From JAPLGE01 sp964355545 (GTDB taxonomy: Bacteria; Bipolaricaulota; Bipolaricaulia; UBA7950; UBA9294): DNA of 19,394 bases. Both the position numbers and the translations under genes were made by a program. Shown one piece after another: positions 1 to 8,884 of the stretch (positions are counted from its first letter, which is position 1; each line of letters starts with the position of its first letter). The notes beneath the pieces were generated by a model. The model saw only the letters and a list, made by a program, of their open reading frames with translations. It did no database searches and had not been told where the DNA came from. The DNA lies in the NCBI GenBank assembly GCA_964355545.1, contig CAYHEK010000025.1, positions 1 through 19,394 of the forward strand, read 5' to 3'.

Positions 1-51
1 GGCCTCGTCGGCGCGGCGTACATCGACCTCCTCGAGAAGAGCAGCCGGTAG
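1..51 (+). CDS. C-terminal end of an unidentified protein (possibly ROK family)
   Basis: Frame 1 is open from the window edge and reads GLVGAAYIDLLEKSSR before a TAG at 49-51. Only these 16 residues are visible, so the gene cannot be identified. The G-x-x-G-A-A pattern a few residues from the end resembles the C-terminus of ROK-family sugar kinases, which often finish with a GxxGAA segment, but so short a match is weak. The gene points toward the reverse-strand CARDB gene and shares the intergenic hairpin at 67-93 with it. Confidence 0.45.
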   Translation, partial: GLVGAAYIDLLEKSSR

Positions 52-66
52 GGTTACTAAAGAAAA

Positions 67-100
67 GGGCCACGGCGGACGCGGCCGTGGCCCCGTGTGT
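67..100 (-). terminator. Rho-independent terminator of the CARDB operon
   Basis: Bases 67-76 and 84-93 form a perfect 10-bp stem (gggccacggc / gccgtggccc) around a 7-base loop. Read on the reverse strand, the stem is followed directly by CTTTTCTTT, the U-rich tail expected of an intrinsic terminator. It lies just past the stop of the 910-residue CARDB gene. Read forward, the tail is ccgtgtgtgttcc, which is poor in T, so it would serve the upstream forward gene less well. Confidence 0.8.
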
Positions 101-104
101 GTTC

Positions 105-2837
105 CTAGTTGTCGTCCTCGTTTAGCCTCACGACCTGGCTCGTGCGGTTATTCTCCTCGTTTTGTTCCCTCACTTGGTTAGTTGGGTCCACGACGACGGT
201 GATGAGGTACTCTCCGCGGGAGAGGGGCAAGGTGGAGAGAGCGCGTTGCAGGATGGTCGTCTCCCCGGCCACGAGGCCGGAGACCTCTGCGGTGTAGAAG
301 AGGACGGGACCTTGAGCCGTTCCCATTCTCCCTCTGGGCTCGTAGAAGAACTGGACCAGGAACGGTCCGGCCGCGTCCTCGCCCTGGTTTGTGATCCAGA
401 CCATGACGTTCGCGTTCCACCGCGACCAGGCGGAGTCAATGCTGAACCGACGCGGCACGAGGTCGATCGCCGAGGGAGGTGAGATCACGACGAGGGGCGC
501 GGCGAGCTCGTTGTTTTGCTCGTCCTGCTCCTCTACCGCATCCTCCGGGTCGACGACCACGCGCACGAGGTACTCACCGGGCTCGAGGGCCGACGTGTCG
601 AGCGTCCACTCCGCCGGTTCGGGGGTTGCGACCGCGATCCCGGGGAAGGAGACGGTGCCGACCGTGGCGCACGTCACCTCGGGTGCGTACCCCGGTTTGG
701 CGGTGACCTTGCACCAGGAGAAGGCGACGTGGAACCTCCCCGCCGGCTCGACGCCGAGGTTGACCACGGCCGCGCGGAGTACGACGGGGTCGCCCTGTGC
801 GACCGGGGATGCCGGGGCGAGGTCGAGCGACACCGGGGCGAGGTCGGGCCCTTGCACAACGATTAGCACCTCAAGGATGTTGTTCGTCTCCACCTTCTCC
901 CTCACGGCTCCGGCCGCTCGGTCGGGGAGGGCCGGGTCGATCGTCACGCGGATAAGGTAGTTCCCCGGCCGAAGGTCGATCGTCTCCAGGAGGCCCTGCA
1001 CTTGAACCTTCTTTCCTACAGCGAGGCCGCGCAAGGAGACCGCGGCGAAGCGAGTGCACGAGGAGGGCTCGGCGGTGATGCCGAGTGGGGCCACTCCCGA
1101 CGCGCTCGGCTGGGGGATGTAGGCGTAAGAGAACTCCACCTCGAACGGCCCCGCGTCGGTGTCGCCGAGGTTCGTGAGGTTCGCGAGGACGCGCAGGGTC
1201 TGCCCGCGCCTGACCGGGGACACTGGAGTGACCTCGAGTGGAGAGGATGGGTCAACGGTGAGGTCGGGGAGGCGTGGGGAGAGGAGGGTGAGGGTCGTCG
1301 CGAGCGCGTTGTTCGTCTCGTCGACCTCCGCGACGTTCCCCACATCGCTGCACGAAAGGAGGTCACAACCTTCGTGCGGGTCGACGACGACGCGGACCTC
1401 GTAGATCCCCGGGAGGGCCGTGGAGACAGGAAGCGTCCCTTCTACTTTCAGTTCCGCTCCGGGAACCAGGATGAGGCCACCGCAGCCCGCGGGATCGCGA
1501 CAGGGCACCGCCTCCCAGCGGAGGGTCCCCTTGACGCGCCAGCCAAACTCGACTCCGAATCCACTCGCCTGAGCCTTCCCCGTGTTCGTGATCACCGAGG
1601 AGACCGTGACCGCGTCGGCCTTCCCCAGCTCGACCGGCGAGGGGAGGTTCAGCTCCAGGCTCTCGGGGTGAAGCTCGGCGAGCTTGGGCTCCTCCGCGAA
1701 GATCGTGAGCGACTTCACCAGTTCGTTGTTTGCCTCGTCGAGCTCGGGGATGAGGTTATGCGGGTCGACGACGACGCGCACCTCGTGCGCCCCCGGCACG
1801 AGGCCGAGGTCGAGCCGGCTCGGGACGAGCTCCCCTTGGGCGATGGCTTCGTCGCCCGGCCCGAGGGGCCCCAGGCTCGCGAGGGCGAACGGCACCCCTC
1901 CCACGAAGAAGGCGACTTCGACCGCCTCCGCCCCACCACGACCAGCGTTCTTGATCCGAGACGAGACCGTCACCCGCTCGTCGAGACGGACAAGCGACCG
2001 GTCGAACTCAAGGCCGAGGGGGCGGAGTTCCGCACCCTGAATCGAGAGCGACGCCACGAGTTCGTTGTTCGCCTCGTCCTGCTCCTCGAGCTGGGTGCCA
2101 CTGTCCACGCGGACGCGCACGGTGTGGCTCCCCGGCCCGAGCCCCAGGGCGTACGGGTCCAGGGCTCCCTGGGCTGCGACGCTCGCCCCGGCCGGAAGGG
2201 TCTCCAGGCTCGTCCCGTCGAACTCCCGGCCGTCGACGAGGAAGGCGACGCGGAAGGGGCCCGCGTCCTTCGCCCCGGTGTTGCGGACCTCGCAGGAGAC
2301 GACGATGAGTTCCCCGCTCGCCGGGGAAGGCGGATCGAAGGCGACGAAGACCGGCTGGAGGTCGGGGAGCCCGGCGCGGGAGGGGAGGAGGGTGAGGGTC
2401 GTCGTAAGTTCGTTGTTCATCTCGTCGCCCTCGGGGATTTGGTTGTTGGAATCCGCGACGACGCGGATCTCGTAGGCCCCAAGCTCAAGGGTCGAGGTGT
2501 CCAGGGCGATGGTGTGACCGTCGTCCTTGATCTCCAGTGCGTCCTGTTGGCTGGGAGGGAGGTTGGGAATGAGGACTGTGTGGAAGCTCTTCCAGCTCTC
2601 TCCCTCGCTCTTCAGACGGTAGAAGAACTCCGCCTTGAACTCGCCCGCGGGACGCTCTCCCGTGTTGATCACCCAGGCGCGGACGGTCACCACCTCCCCC
2701 CGTGTGACCGCCGAGGGCGGTTCGAGCACGATCTTCCGCAGATTGAACTCCGGCAGCCCTTCCGCTCCCTCTACCACCAGGCCAAGCATCGGGACAAGGA
2801 GCCCCATCAAGACTCCTATCCAGGCGCTTCTCTTCAT
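105..2837 (-). CDS. Secreted seven-repeat CARDB protein
   Basis: A 910-residue exported protein made almost wholly of CARDB-type beta-sandwich units (cell adhesion related domain found in bacteria). Residues 1-25 form a signal peptide (MKRSAW, then a hydrophobic stretch, then VEGAEG); there is no lipobox. Seven units follow at about 29-155, 156-268, 269-386, 387-520, 522-663, 664-787 and 790-910. Each opens with a PDL/AEL strand and a P-S-P-V turn, has a central V-x-N-x-G strand, and closes with a Y-x-V-R-V-x-V-D-P strand and an E-x-D-E-x-N-N-E-L motif. There is no membrane anchor, sorting signal or enzymatic domain. The frame is open to a GTG at 2876, but ATG 2837 is chosen because GGAGGGAGG precedes it and the signal peptide starts there. 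It is last in the operon, 38 bases after its neighbour. An extracellular binding or structural role is inferred; the ligand is unknown. Confidence 0.88.
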   Translation of the reverse strand: MKRSAWIGVLMGLLVPMLGLVVEGAEGLPEFNLRKIVLEPPSAVTRGEVVTVRAWVINTGERPAGEFKAEFFYRLKSEGESWKSFHTVLIPNLPPSQQDALEIKDDGHTIALDTSTLELGAYEIRVVADSNNQIPEGDEMNNELTTTLTLLPSRAGLPDLQPVFVAFDPPSPASGELIVVSCEVRNTGAKDAGPFRVAFLVDGREFDGTSLETLPAGASVAAQGALDPYALGLGPGSHTVRVRVDSGTQLEEQDEANNELVASLSIQGAELRPLGLEFDRSLVRLDERVTVSSRIKNAGRGGAEAVEVAFFVGGVPFALASLGPLGPGDEAIAQGELVPSRLDLGLVPGAHEVRVVVDPHNLIPELDEANNELVKSLTIFAEEPKLAELHPESLELNLPSPVELGKADAVTVSSVITNTGKAQASGFGVEFGWRVKGTLRWEAVPCRDPAGCGGLILVPGAELKVEGTLPVSTALPGIYEVRVVVDPHEGCDLLSCSDVGNVAEVDETNNALATTLTLLSPRLPDLTVDPSSPLEVTPVSPVRRGQTLRVLANLTNLGDTDAGPFEVEFSYAYIPQPSASGVAPLGITAEPSSCTRFAAVSLRGLAVGKKVQVQGLLETIDLRPGNYLIRVTIDPALPDRAAGAVREKVETNNILEVLIVVQGPDLAPVSLDLAPASPVAQGDPVVLRAAVVNLGVEPAGRFHVAFSWCKVTAKPGYAPEVTCATVGTVSFPGIAVATPEPAEWTLDTSALEPGEYLVRVVVDPEDAVEEQDEQNNELAAPLVVISPPSAIDLVPRRFSIDSAWSRWNANVMVWITNQGEDAAGPFLVQFFYEPRGRMGTAQGPVLFYTAEVSGLVAGETTILQRALSTLPLSRGEYLITVVVDPTNQVREQNEENNRTSQVVRLNEDDN
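108..2753 (-). repeat. Array of seven CARDB units (about 110-140 residues each)
   Basis: The seven protein repeats are also visible in the DNA. On the forward strand a block close to agttcgttgttcgcctcgtc recurs near 503, 1303, 1720, 2060 and 2408; it is the reverse complement of the codons for D-E-x-N-N-E-L. Units are clearly diverged elsewhere. Unit 4 carries an enlarged C-terminal loop with two cysteines, and unit 5 has an altered loop in the same place. Confidence 0.8.
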
Positions 2838-2840
2838 CGT

Positions 2841-2851
2841 CCTCCCTCCTT
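2841..2851 (-). promoter_or_regulatory. Ribosome binding site fixing the start of the 910-residue CARDB gene
   Basis: On the reverse strand AAGGAGGGAGG ends three bases before ATG 2837, with a GGAGG core at normal distance. No comparable site precedes the upstream in-frame GTG at 2876, which also touches the stop of the previous gene. Confidence 0.7.
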
Positions 2852-2875
2852 CCCGCTCATCCAGGTCACTCTTCA

Positions 2876-5800
2876 CTAGAGTCTTGTCTTAATCCAGTAC
2901 ACGGTTCGGTCCTCGGCTCCGAAGAGGATCGTCCGCACGAGCTCTACCTCCGCGCCCTTCCGCGTTACGGTCACGTCGATCACGGGAGTGGAGCGAATGG
3001 GGCTTGCGACGCTCACCGAGAACGCCTCGCTCCCGTCGGAATTCACCACGCGCAAGCGGCCGTCGTCGGAGCCAAAGACGATCGCGCCGGTGCGGCCGTC
3101 GATCCCTGGCGCAGAGCGGATCGGCCCGCCGCTAGGCACGGTCCAGCGGAGGGTGAGCGTGCGGTCGAGCGAGTAGAGGGATCCGTCGATCGAGGTCGCG
3201 TAGACCCGCGCGTCGTTTGGCCCGCGCTCTGCGTCCACGGCGAGGCCCAAGATCGCTCCGGCGGCGGTGAAGCTTGCGACGGCCCTTCCGCCCAGACTGA
3301 CCGCGACGACCCTCCCGTCCTCGGTTCCGACGTAGATCGCCTCCCCGAGGGCGAGGGTGAAGAGGGGACTCCCAAGGTCGAGTTGCCACTTGAGAGCGCC
3401 TGTGCTCGTGATTGCATGGAGCACGCCGCCGGCGGCGGCTGCGTAGAGCACATCTCGCGCCTGGTCTACCAGGAGCGCGCGCACCGCGCCGGCCGTGGGG
3501 GACTCCCAGCGGGGCTCTCCGGCGCGCGTCAAGCTCACGAGGCGGTCGGTCGTTCCGGCGTAGAGGTTCCCAAACTTGTCCAGGCCGAGGGCGAGGACCT
3601 CCCCGCCGAGCGAGGTCTCGCGGATCTCCTGGCCGGTGTCGAGCCCGACTGTGTGGATCGTTCCCCCAGCCGTGCCGACGTAGGCGGTCCGAGCCGCGCC
3701 GGTGTCGAGGGCGAGGGAGTGGATCGGGCTTGCGGCGTCGAAGGGGAACCCGGCCACGGGGGCACCGTCCCGGCCGAGGGCGTATAGCTTCCCGTCCTCG
3801 GAGGCGACGTAGAGCGTCCCGCTCACGGGGTCCGTGCGCACGAGGCGGACCGCTCCGCCGGTCGAAAGGAGAGGCCGGAGGGTGGGCCGCGGCGGGACGT
3901 TCACCGTGAAGTACGCCGAAAGTTCGTTGTTATTCTCATTCTGTTCTGCCACGCGGCGGTCCGGATCGACCGTGACCCTCACCGCGTAGGTCCCGGGCGC
4001 GAGGCTGGAGGTGTCGAGCGCGCGGCAGAGTTCGATCTCGCCGCCGCCGCGCAGGCCGGGGACGGTCGCCGTGGCGAAGGAGACGTAGGAGGTAAGGGAG
4101 TAGGCGTAGGAGACGGTGAACGGCCCGGCGGTCCCCGCGCCGAGGTTTGCCACCTTCACGCAGACGAGGGCCGAGGTCCCCTGATCGACCGGCGACGGCG
4201 GGTCCAGGCGCCAGGCGATCGGGGTGAGGTCCGCCCACTGCGGGAGGGGAGTCGGGGCGAGCGTCCGGATCCGCTCGTTGTCCGTCTCGTCGAGCTCCGT
4301 AACCCAGTTCGCGGGGTCGACGGCGACCTTCACCTCGAGGCTCCCCAGGGGGAGGCCGGTCGTATCCAGCGTCTCGCAGAGGGAGACGGACTGGCCCGGT
4401 CCCAAGCCGGGGAGAGACTTCGTGGAAAACTGGATGAAAGGGCCCGCCTGCGGACGATAGGAGAACTCGACGAGGAACTCGCCTGCCGGCCCCTGGCCGA
4501 CGTTTGAGATCTCAGCGCAGACCTGGGCCGGTCCCCGTTGCGGCGAGGGGACGCTCGCCTGGAGATCGGAGACGGTCAGGTTCGCCTGGATGGGGCCTGG
4601 TGCGGTCGGGGCGCCCACGGAAAGGGAGGTGACGAGGAGGTTGTTCGTCTCGTCCTCTTCCTCTACCTGGTTCTTTGAGTCGACGAAGGTCCGGACGAGG
4701 TACCGCGCCGCGACGGGACCCGCGGCGGCGAGGTGTCCCTCCACAACCCGTTTCTCTCCGCGGGCGAGGGAGGGAACCTCCACGAGAGCGAATGGCGTCC
4801 ACGTCGCCCCGCCGTCCAGGCTTGCGGCAAGCTCGACCTGGAACCTCTCCGCATCGATCGTCCCGCTGTTCCAGATCGTTGCGGAGGCGCGCACCCCCTG
4901 GCCGGCGGAGACCGGCGACGGGGGGGCGAGGACGAGGCTCTCCGGGTGCAGTTCGGCGCGCCGCGCGAGCGGCGTCAGGATCAAAAGCGGGGTAGAGATC
5001 ACGTTGTTCGCCTCGTCAAGCTCCGGGACCCGGTCGTCGGGATCGACGAAGACCCTCAACGTGTAGGCCCCCGGCGGGAGGTCCTTTGTCTCGAGGACCC
5101 CCTGGGCCTTCACGCTCTGGTCCTCCTCCAGCCCCTCCCCGCTGTAGGAGAAGGTGTCGAAACGGCGCTCGTCGATCATGAACCCGACCGCAAAACTCGT
5201 CGCCGTCTTCTCGCCGGTGTTCTCCACGAGGGAGGCGACTGAGATTGTGTCCCCCTGGCGGACCGGCGCGGTGCCAAGCTCGATGCTTGAGGGGTGAAGC
5301 TCGGAGCCCTTCACGGAGAAGCCGACGATGATCTGGTTATTCTCTTCGTTCTGCTCGTCTAGCTCATTCTTTGGATCGACCCAGGCGCGCAGCTCGTAGC
5401 TTCCCGGTTCGTCGAAGACGAGGTCTGCCGTGGCCGTTGCGCTATTATTCTCCTCCTCGATCCCGAGACTCTTGTGGATCGGCTCGATCTCCTTGGCCGG
5501 GACCTCAGTCCAGTCCTTCGCCCCGAGTCTCCGGTAGGCGAAGCTGACCGCGATGGGCGCTTGCGAGGAGGCGTGGGCCGTGCTCCCGCCGGAGTTCGTG
5601 ACGAGGACGGTCGCCGTCACGCCCTCGCTCGTCTCGCGTCCCCAGTCCAGAGGAAGGGGCTTGTTGAAGGTCAGGGTGACCGGCCGCAGCTCGGGCAAGG
5701 AGAGGTCGGAGGGCGTGATTCCAAGCGAGCTAAAGATCTCGTTGTTCGATTCGTCCTCCTCTCGCACGCTGTCGGGAAGATCGACCGCGACCCGGATGGT

Positions 5801-6583
5801 GTACGGAGTGACCCGTCCCTCCTCTTGGGAATCGAGGGTGAGGGCGGAGGTGTCGAGGGTGCGCTCCAAGAGGAGGCGCTCGTCCCGCTTCAGACCGGGA
5901 ACGAGGGCGGAACCGAAGAGGGTCCAGGCGCTCTCGGGCGCGTCGAAGCACTCCGCGACCTCTCCTTTGCACCACAGGAACCGGACCTGGAACTCCCCCG
6001 CTGTGCTCTCGCCCGTGTTCTCGATCTCCGTCGAAATGCGCGCGGTCTCTCCGCGCCGGACCGGGGAGGCAGGGTTGAAGTCCAGGGTGGTCGAGTGGAG
6101 TTCCGGTCTGGAGGCAAGAACCTTCAGCTCTACGGTCTTTCGGTTATTTGTCTCGTCGAATTCTCGCACCCGATCGTCGGGATCGACTCGCGCCGCGATC
6201 TCGTAGGTCCCTGGAGTGAGGTCGGCGGTCGGGATCGTCGCGTCGAGGGTCGTCTGGCTCCCCGGCTCTAGCCCGGCGGGGACGGTCACGCGCTCGCTAC
6301 AGCAGGCCTCCTCCTTGTCGACCCGCCGCCACGAGAACTCGACCGTGAACTCTCCCGCCGGTCCGGTCCCCGCGTTCCCGATAAGAGCCGTAATCCGGAC
6401 GGTGGCCCCTCGATAGACGGAGTCGACCGGCGCTCCTCCTGGTTCCACTCCGGGCGAGTCCGAGGCGAGGAGGAGCTGTTGAAGAGAGAGGTCCGGCTCC
6501 TGGGACCACGCCGGGGGGGACGCGGCCGCAAGCACGAACAGAAAAAGACCGACCCAGGGGAGAAATCGAACGCTTCCGCCCAT
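2876..6583 (-). CDS. Secreted protein with seven CARDB units and a C-terminal PQQ-like beta-propeller
   Basis: A 1235-residue exported protein. Residues 1-28 are a signal peptide (basic FLPWVG start, hydrophobic LFLFVLAAA, likely cut after AWS). Seven CARDB units lie at about 30-158, 159-291, 296-426, 427-538, 542-659, 667-777 and 784-897. From about 903 to the end there are eight short repeats of the form LYVGTxDGxLYAL, the outer-strand signature of a PQQ-like propeller; the last blade ends at the C-terminus (VYWIKTRL). PQQ-like propellers may bind cofactors or proteins; I see no evidence for a bound cofactor or enzyme activity. ATG 6583 is chosen over the adjoining GTG 6586 because AAGGAGGG (6588-6595) leaves five bases to the ATG but only two to the GTG. 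It sits 70 bases after the 723-residue protein and 38 before the 910-residue one. Role inferred: extracellular recognition or scaffold. Confidence 0.88.
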   Translation of the reverse strand: MGGSVRFLPWVGLFLFVLAAASPPAWSQEPDLSLQQLLLASDSPGVEPGGAPVDSVYRGATVRITALIGNAGTGPAGEFTVEFSWRRVDKEEACCSERVTVPAGLEPGSQTTLDATIPTADLTPGTYEIAARVDPDDRVREFDETNNRKTVELKVLASRPELHSTTLDFNPASPVRRGETARISTEIENTGESTAGEFQVRFLWCKGEVAECFDAPESAWTLFGSALVPGLKRDERLLLERTLDTSALTLDSQEEGRVTPYTIRVAVDLPDSVREEDESNNEIFSSLGITPSDLSLPELRPVTLTFNKPLPLDWGRETSEGVTATVLVTNSGGSTAHASSQAPIAVSFAYRRLGAKDWTEVPAKEIEPIHKSLGIEEENNSATATADLVFDEPGSYELRAWVDPKNELDEQNEENNQIIVGFSVKGSELHPSSIELGTAPVRQGDTISVASLVENTGEKTATSFAVGFMIDERRFDTFSYSGEGLEEDQSVKAQGVLETKDLPPGAYTLRVFVDPDDRVPELDEANNVISTPLLILTPLARRAELHPESLVLAPPSPVSAGQGVRASATIWNSGTIDAERFQVELAASLDGGATWTPFALVEVPSLARGEKRVVEGHLAAAGPVAARYLVRTFVDSKNQVEEEDETNNLLVTSLSVGAPTAPGPIQANLTVSDLQASVPSPQRGPAQVCAEISNVGQGPAGEFLVEFSYRPQAGPFIQFSTKSLPGLGPGQSVSLCETLDTTGLPLGSLEVKVAVDPANWVTELDETDNERIRTLAPTPLPQWADLTPIAWRLDPPSPVDQGTSALVCVKVANLGAGTAGPFTVSYAYSLTSYVSFATATVPGLRGGGEIELCRALDTSSLAPGTYAVRVTVDPDRRVAEQNENNNELSAYFTVNVPPRPTLRPLLSTGGAVRLVRTDPVSGTLYVASEDGKLYALGRDGAPVAGFPFDAASPIHSLALDTGAARTAYVGTAGGTIHTVGLDTGQEIRETSLGGEVLALGLDKFGNLYAGTTDRLVSLTRAGEPRWESPTAGAVRALLVDQARDVLYAAAAGGVLHAITSTGALKWQLDLGSPLFTLALGEAIYVGTEDGRVVAVSLGGRAVASFTAAGAILGLAVDAERGPNDARVYATSIDGSLYSLDRTLTLRWTVPSGGPIRSAPGIDGRTGAIVFGSDDGRLRVVNSDGSEAFSVSVASPIRSTPVIDVTVTRKGAEVELVRTILFGAEDRTVYWIKTRL
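3890..6496 (-). repeat. Second array of seven CARDB units
   Basis: These units are homologous to those of the next gene and share the D-P-x-x-x-V-x-E-x-D-E-x-N-N signature (for example REFDETNN, DEQNEENN, PELDEANN, TELDETDN, AEQNENNN). Unit 1 has an adjacent Cys-Cys (EEACCSE). Unit 3 is enlarged by an insertion around residues 330-345. Equal repeat number in two adjacent genes suggests gene duplication followed by gain or loss of the propeller. Confidence 0.78.
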
Positions 6584-6653
6584 CACGCCCTCCTTCGATT
6601 CTGCGGAGACCGAACTCCAAGTCCTCAGGGTCGTTTTTTTCTAGGGCACTCCC

Positions 6654-8825
6654 TCACTTCTTCAAGAACGACGCAACGTTGAAGGCGTAGAGGAATCCGT
6701 CCGCCGACCCGACGAGCAGGGTCTCGATCCCCGCGCTGACGACGGGAGGGGTCATCTCCTGCTCGGACGCGGAGTTGAGTTCGAACGGGACGTCCGACTC
6801 GCCCCAGATCTTTACTTCCAAGACCGCATCGAGACCCGGCGAGAAGCCCCTCAGTTCGCCGTACGTCGAGGTGACGAAGACGCCCCGCACCTCCCCCCCT
6901 CCCATGAGGACGGCGGGGGAGGTCTTGATGCTCCCAAGCCTCAGGTCCGTCTCGAGCACGTCCTCTTCCGTGAGCGTCGGGGGCTGGTAGCGCAGGCGAT
7001 GGACGTATCCGTCGTCGGTCGTAACGTAGATCGAGTCCTTACTGGAATTATTCTCCCGCACCACGCTCACGCCCCGCACCGGGCTCTTGAGGTTCAGGGA
7101 TCGCTTTTCCTTGCACTCCGTTCCCTTGGGGGCGGCGGCGTCCACCGCCCAAAGGAGGCCTCGTTCTGTCCCGAAGTAGACCACGGTCTGGTCGGGGTTC
7201 GTCTCCAGGGACGTGGTCACCGCGGATCCAGCGTCGTGGCTACAGACGATCGCTCCGTCCTCGGAGGCCTTGTAGACCGTGTTCCCGGACGCAAACCAGA
7301 CCTCGTGCGTCGCATCCACGTACAGCGGGGTCCTGCTCACGGCCCCCTTGTTCGTCACCTGCGTCTTGACGTTTCCGCTCTCGTCGAAGACGAAGAGGCC
7401 GTTCGCCGCCCCGACGATGACCCGCGACTTGTCGCCTGCGACCGTCGGCCGCGCGCTCACCGCGCCGACCGTCTTCTCCCAGACGGATTCAACGACGTAC
7501 AAGACTGGATTCTTCTGCACCTGGCGGTTCCGGAGGGCGAAGAGCTTCCCGTCGCTTGTCCCCAGGTAGAGAATCGTGCTCTCTGTCTCTTCTGTGACGT
7601 CGTAGCGGCCGATGGCGACGGCGGTGAGCGTGGCGGAGAAGTCCTTGTGCCAGAGTTCTTCCCCGTTCGACTTCAGGGTGTACAGCCGATCCCCAACCGG
7701 TGTGGAGAGGACGTGGTAGATCAGGTTATCCGGGCCGATGGTCGGCGGCACCTTCACCGCGCCCCCCGCCTCTGCCCCACCCTGGGGCGCGGCGGCACAC
7801 GTGGGCTCGTAGGGGAAGGTCCACAGGTCGACCGGCGAGTAGAAGTGAGAGAGCTTGCGCTTGGCCGGCATGACGAACTCGCGGGGGAGGGACGAGGGAG
7901 CCCCGGCCTCTGCGATCGGCGTGATCACGAACTTGAGCTGGACATCGTTCGATCTTCTCAAGCCGCGCTCCGTGAAGACCTGGTCGAGGCCGGATAGGTC
8001 CCAGTAGAGGAAGGCCTGCGTGTACTCGCCGGGCTGCATGTCGGTGTTGGTCAGGAGAATCCGCAGGTTAGAGCCCAGGTCCGCGAATGGCTTGCCGAGA
8101 TCGGTCCGGTAGAAGCTGTCGACGCGGAGGTCCCGGCGGGTGAGCGGGACCGTCCCTACGTTGTAGAACTCCGCGGTCAGGGTCGGGAGCAGGGGCCCCA
8201 TGCGGCACATGGGGATGACCGAGGTCTCCGTCACGGTCACGGCGGAGATGGTCGCTCCCGACCCGAGGAGCGTCAGGGCGTAGGGGGAGGGACGCTTAGC
8301 CTCCTCTCCTTGAGAAGGAGGCACGATCTCGTTGTTCGAAAGGGTCGCGCTATTCTCTCCGACCCTTCCTTCTGGGTCCGCCTTGACGATGATCTCGTAG
8401 ATCCCGGGCGCGAGGACCGATGTCTCTAAGCTGACCGCGGGCTTGATCTCCTCGCCCGGGTTGAGGCCGAAGACTGTCGCGGTCCCGATCTTGTCCGTTT
8501 CCTTGCTCGCGAACTCTCTAAAGAAGAACTCGACGTCGAATTCCTTCGCGAGGCCCTCCCCCTCGTTTCGGATCACCGCGCGCACCCTCACCGTATCTCC
8601 GAGGATGGCTTGGTTCTCCCCGAGCTGGGCTCTTGGTCCACCTGATGCCGGGGGGATGACTTCGAATTCAACGTCCGTGACCGCGATGTCGGGGCTGCCC
8701 GTCTCTTGCGTCGCCGCGCTAAGGGAGAGAGTGGCGAGGAAGAGTAACCCCACGATCCAACCTGTCCGGTTGACTCCGCGCGGCTTCAGAGGATCACCCG
8801 TCTTGCCCTTCCTCGGTCTTGGCAT
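6654..8825 (-). CDS. Secreted or membrane-anchored CARDB / PQQ-like beta-propeller protein
   Basis: A 723-residue protein. The first 21 residues are strongly basic and precede a hydrophobic segment (WIVGLLFLATLSLSAA, 23-38), so it is either a long signal peptide or a signal anchor. A clear CARDB unit spans about 45-170, though its closing motif is reduced to LSNNEI without the D-E pair. A second, divergent beta-sandwich region spans about 195-305. After a linker with a cysteine (about 305-355), eight repeats of the LYLGTSDGKLFAL type (about 360-723) form a PQQ-like propeller ending in FLYAFNVASFLKK. ATG 8825 has AAGGAG five bases upstream and no better in-frame start. It follows the duplicated 278-residue gene by 59 bases. 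It looks like a short-armed relative of the 1235-residue protein. Function unknown; surface binding is inferred. Confidence 0.85.
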   Translation of the reverse strand: MPRPRKGKTGDPLKPRGVNRTGWIVGLLFLATLSLSAATQETGSPDIAVTDVEFEVIPPASGGPRAQLGENQAILGDTVRVRAVIRNEGEGLAKEFDVEFFFREFASKETDKIGTATVFGLNPGEEIKPAVSLETSVLAPGIYEIIVKADPEGRVGENSATLSNNEIVPPSQGEEAKRPSPYALTLLGSGATISAVTVTETSVIPMCRMGPLLPTLTAEFYNVGTVPLTRRDLRVDSFYRTDLGKPFADLGSNLRILLTNTDMQPGEYTQAFLYWDLSGLDQVFTERGLRRSNDVQLKFVITPIAEAGAPSSLPREFVMPAKRKLSHFYSPVDLWTFPYEPTCAAAPQGGAEAGGAVKVPPTIGPDNLIYHVLSTPVGDRLYTLKSNGEELWHKDFSATLTAVAIGRYDVTEETESTILYLGTSDGKLFALRNRQVQKNPVLYVVESVWEKTVGAVSARPTVAGDKSRVIVGAANGLFVFDESGNVKTQVTNKGAVSRTPLYVDATHEVWFASGNTVYKASEDGAIVCSHDAGSAVTTSLETNPDQTVVYFGTERGLLWAVDAAAPKGTECKEKRSLNLKSPVRGVSVVRENNSSKDSIYVTTDDGYVHRLRYQPPTLTEEDVLETDLRLGSIKTSPAVLMGGGEVRGVFVTSTYGELRGFSPGLDAVLEVKIWGESDVPFELNSASEQEMTPPVVSAGIETLLVGSADGFLYAFNVASFLKK

Positions 8826-8884
8826 CCGGTCTCCTTACCTTCTGGATTGGGCGGGGTCCTTTCCCGCTTTGGCCTGGCACGCCG

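Noticed and set aside
1002..2879. A 625-codon forward reading frame opposite the 910-residue CARDB gene
   Set aside because: It lies antisense to a clear repeat protein, has low-complexity Arg/Glu/Gly/Asp-rich sequence with no domain, and arises from GC-rich codon bias.
105..6583. CARDB repeat DNA as a CRISPR or tandem DNA repeat array
   Set aside because: The spacing of about 330-420 bases and the divergence between units match protein-domain repeats in open frames, not CRISPR or satellite repeats.
6632..6640. T-run between the 723- and 1235-residue protein genes as a terminator
   Set aside because: On the transcribed (reverse) strand it is an A-run, and no stable stem precedes it in either direction.
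6999..7997. A 332-codon forward frame opposite the 723-residue propeller protein
   Set aside because: Antisense shadow; rich in Arg, His, Asp and Gly with no motif or ribosome binding site.
8826..8884. GCGGG...CCCGC hairpin in the gap before the 723-residue gene as an internal terminator
   Set aside because: The stem is only 5 bp and no T-run follows on the reverse strand; read-through is more likely.
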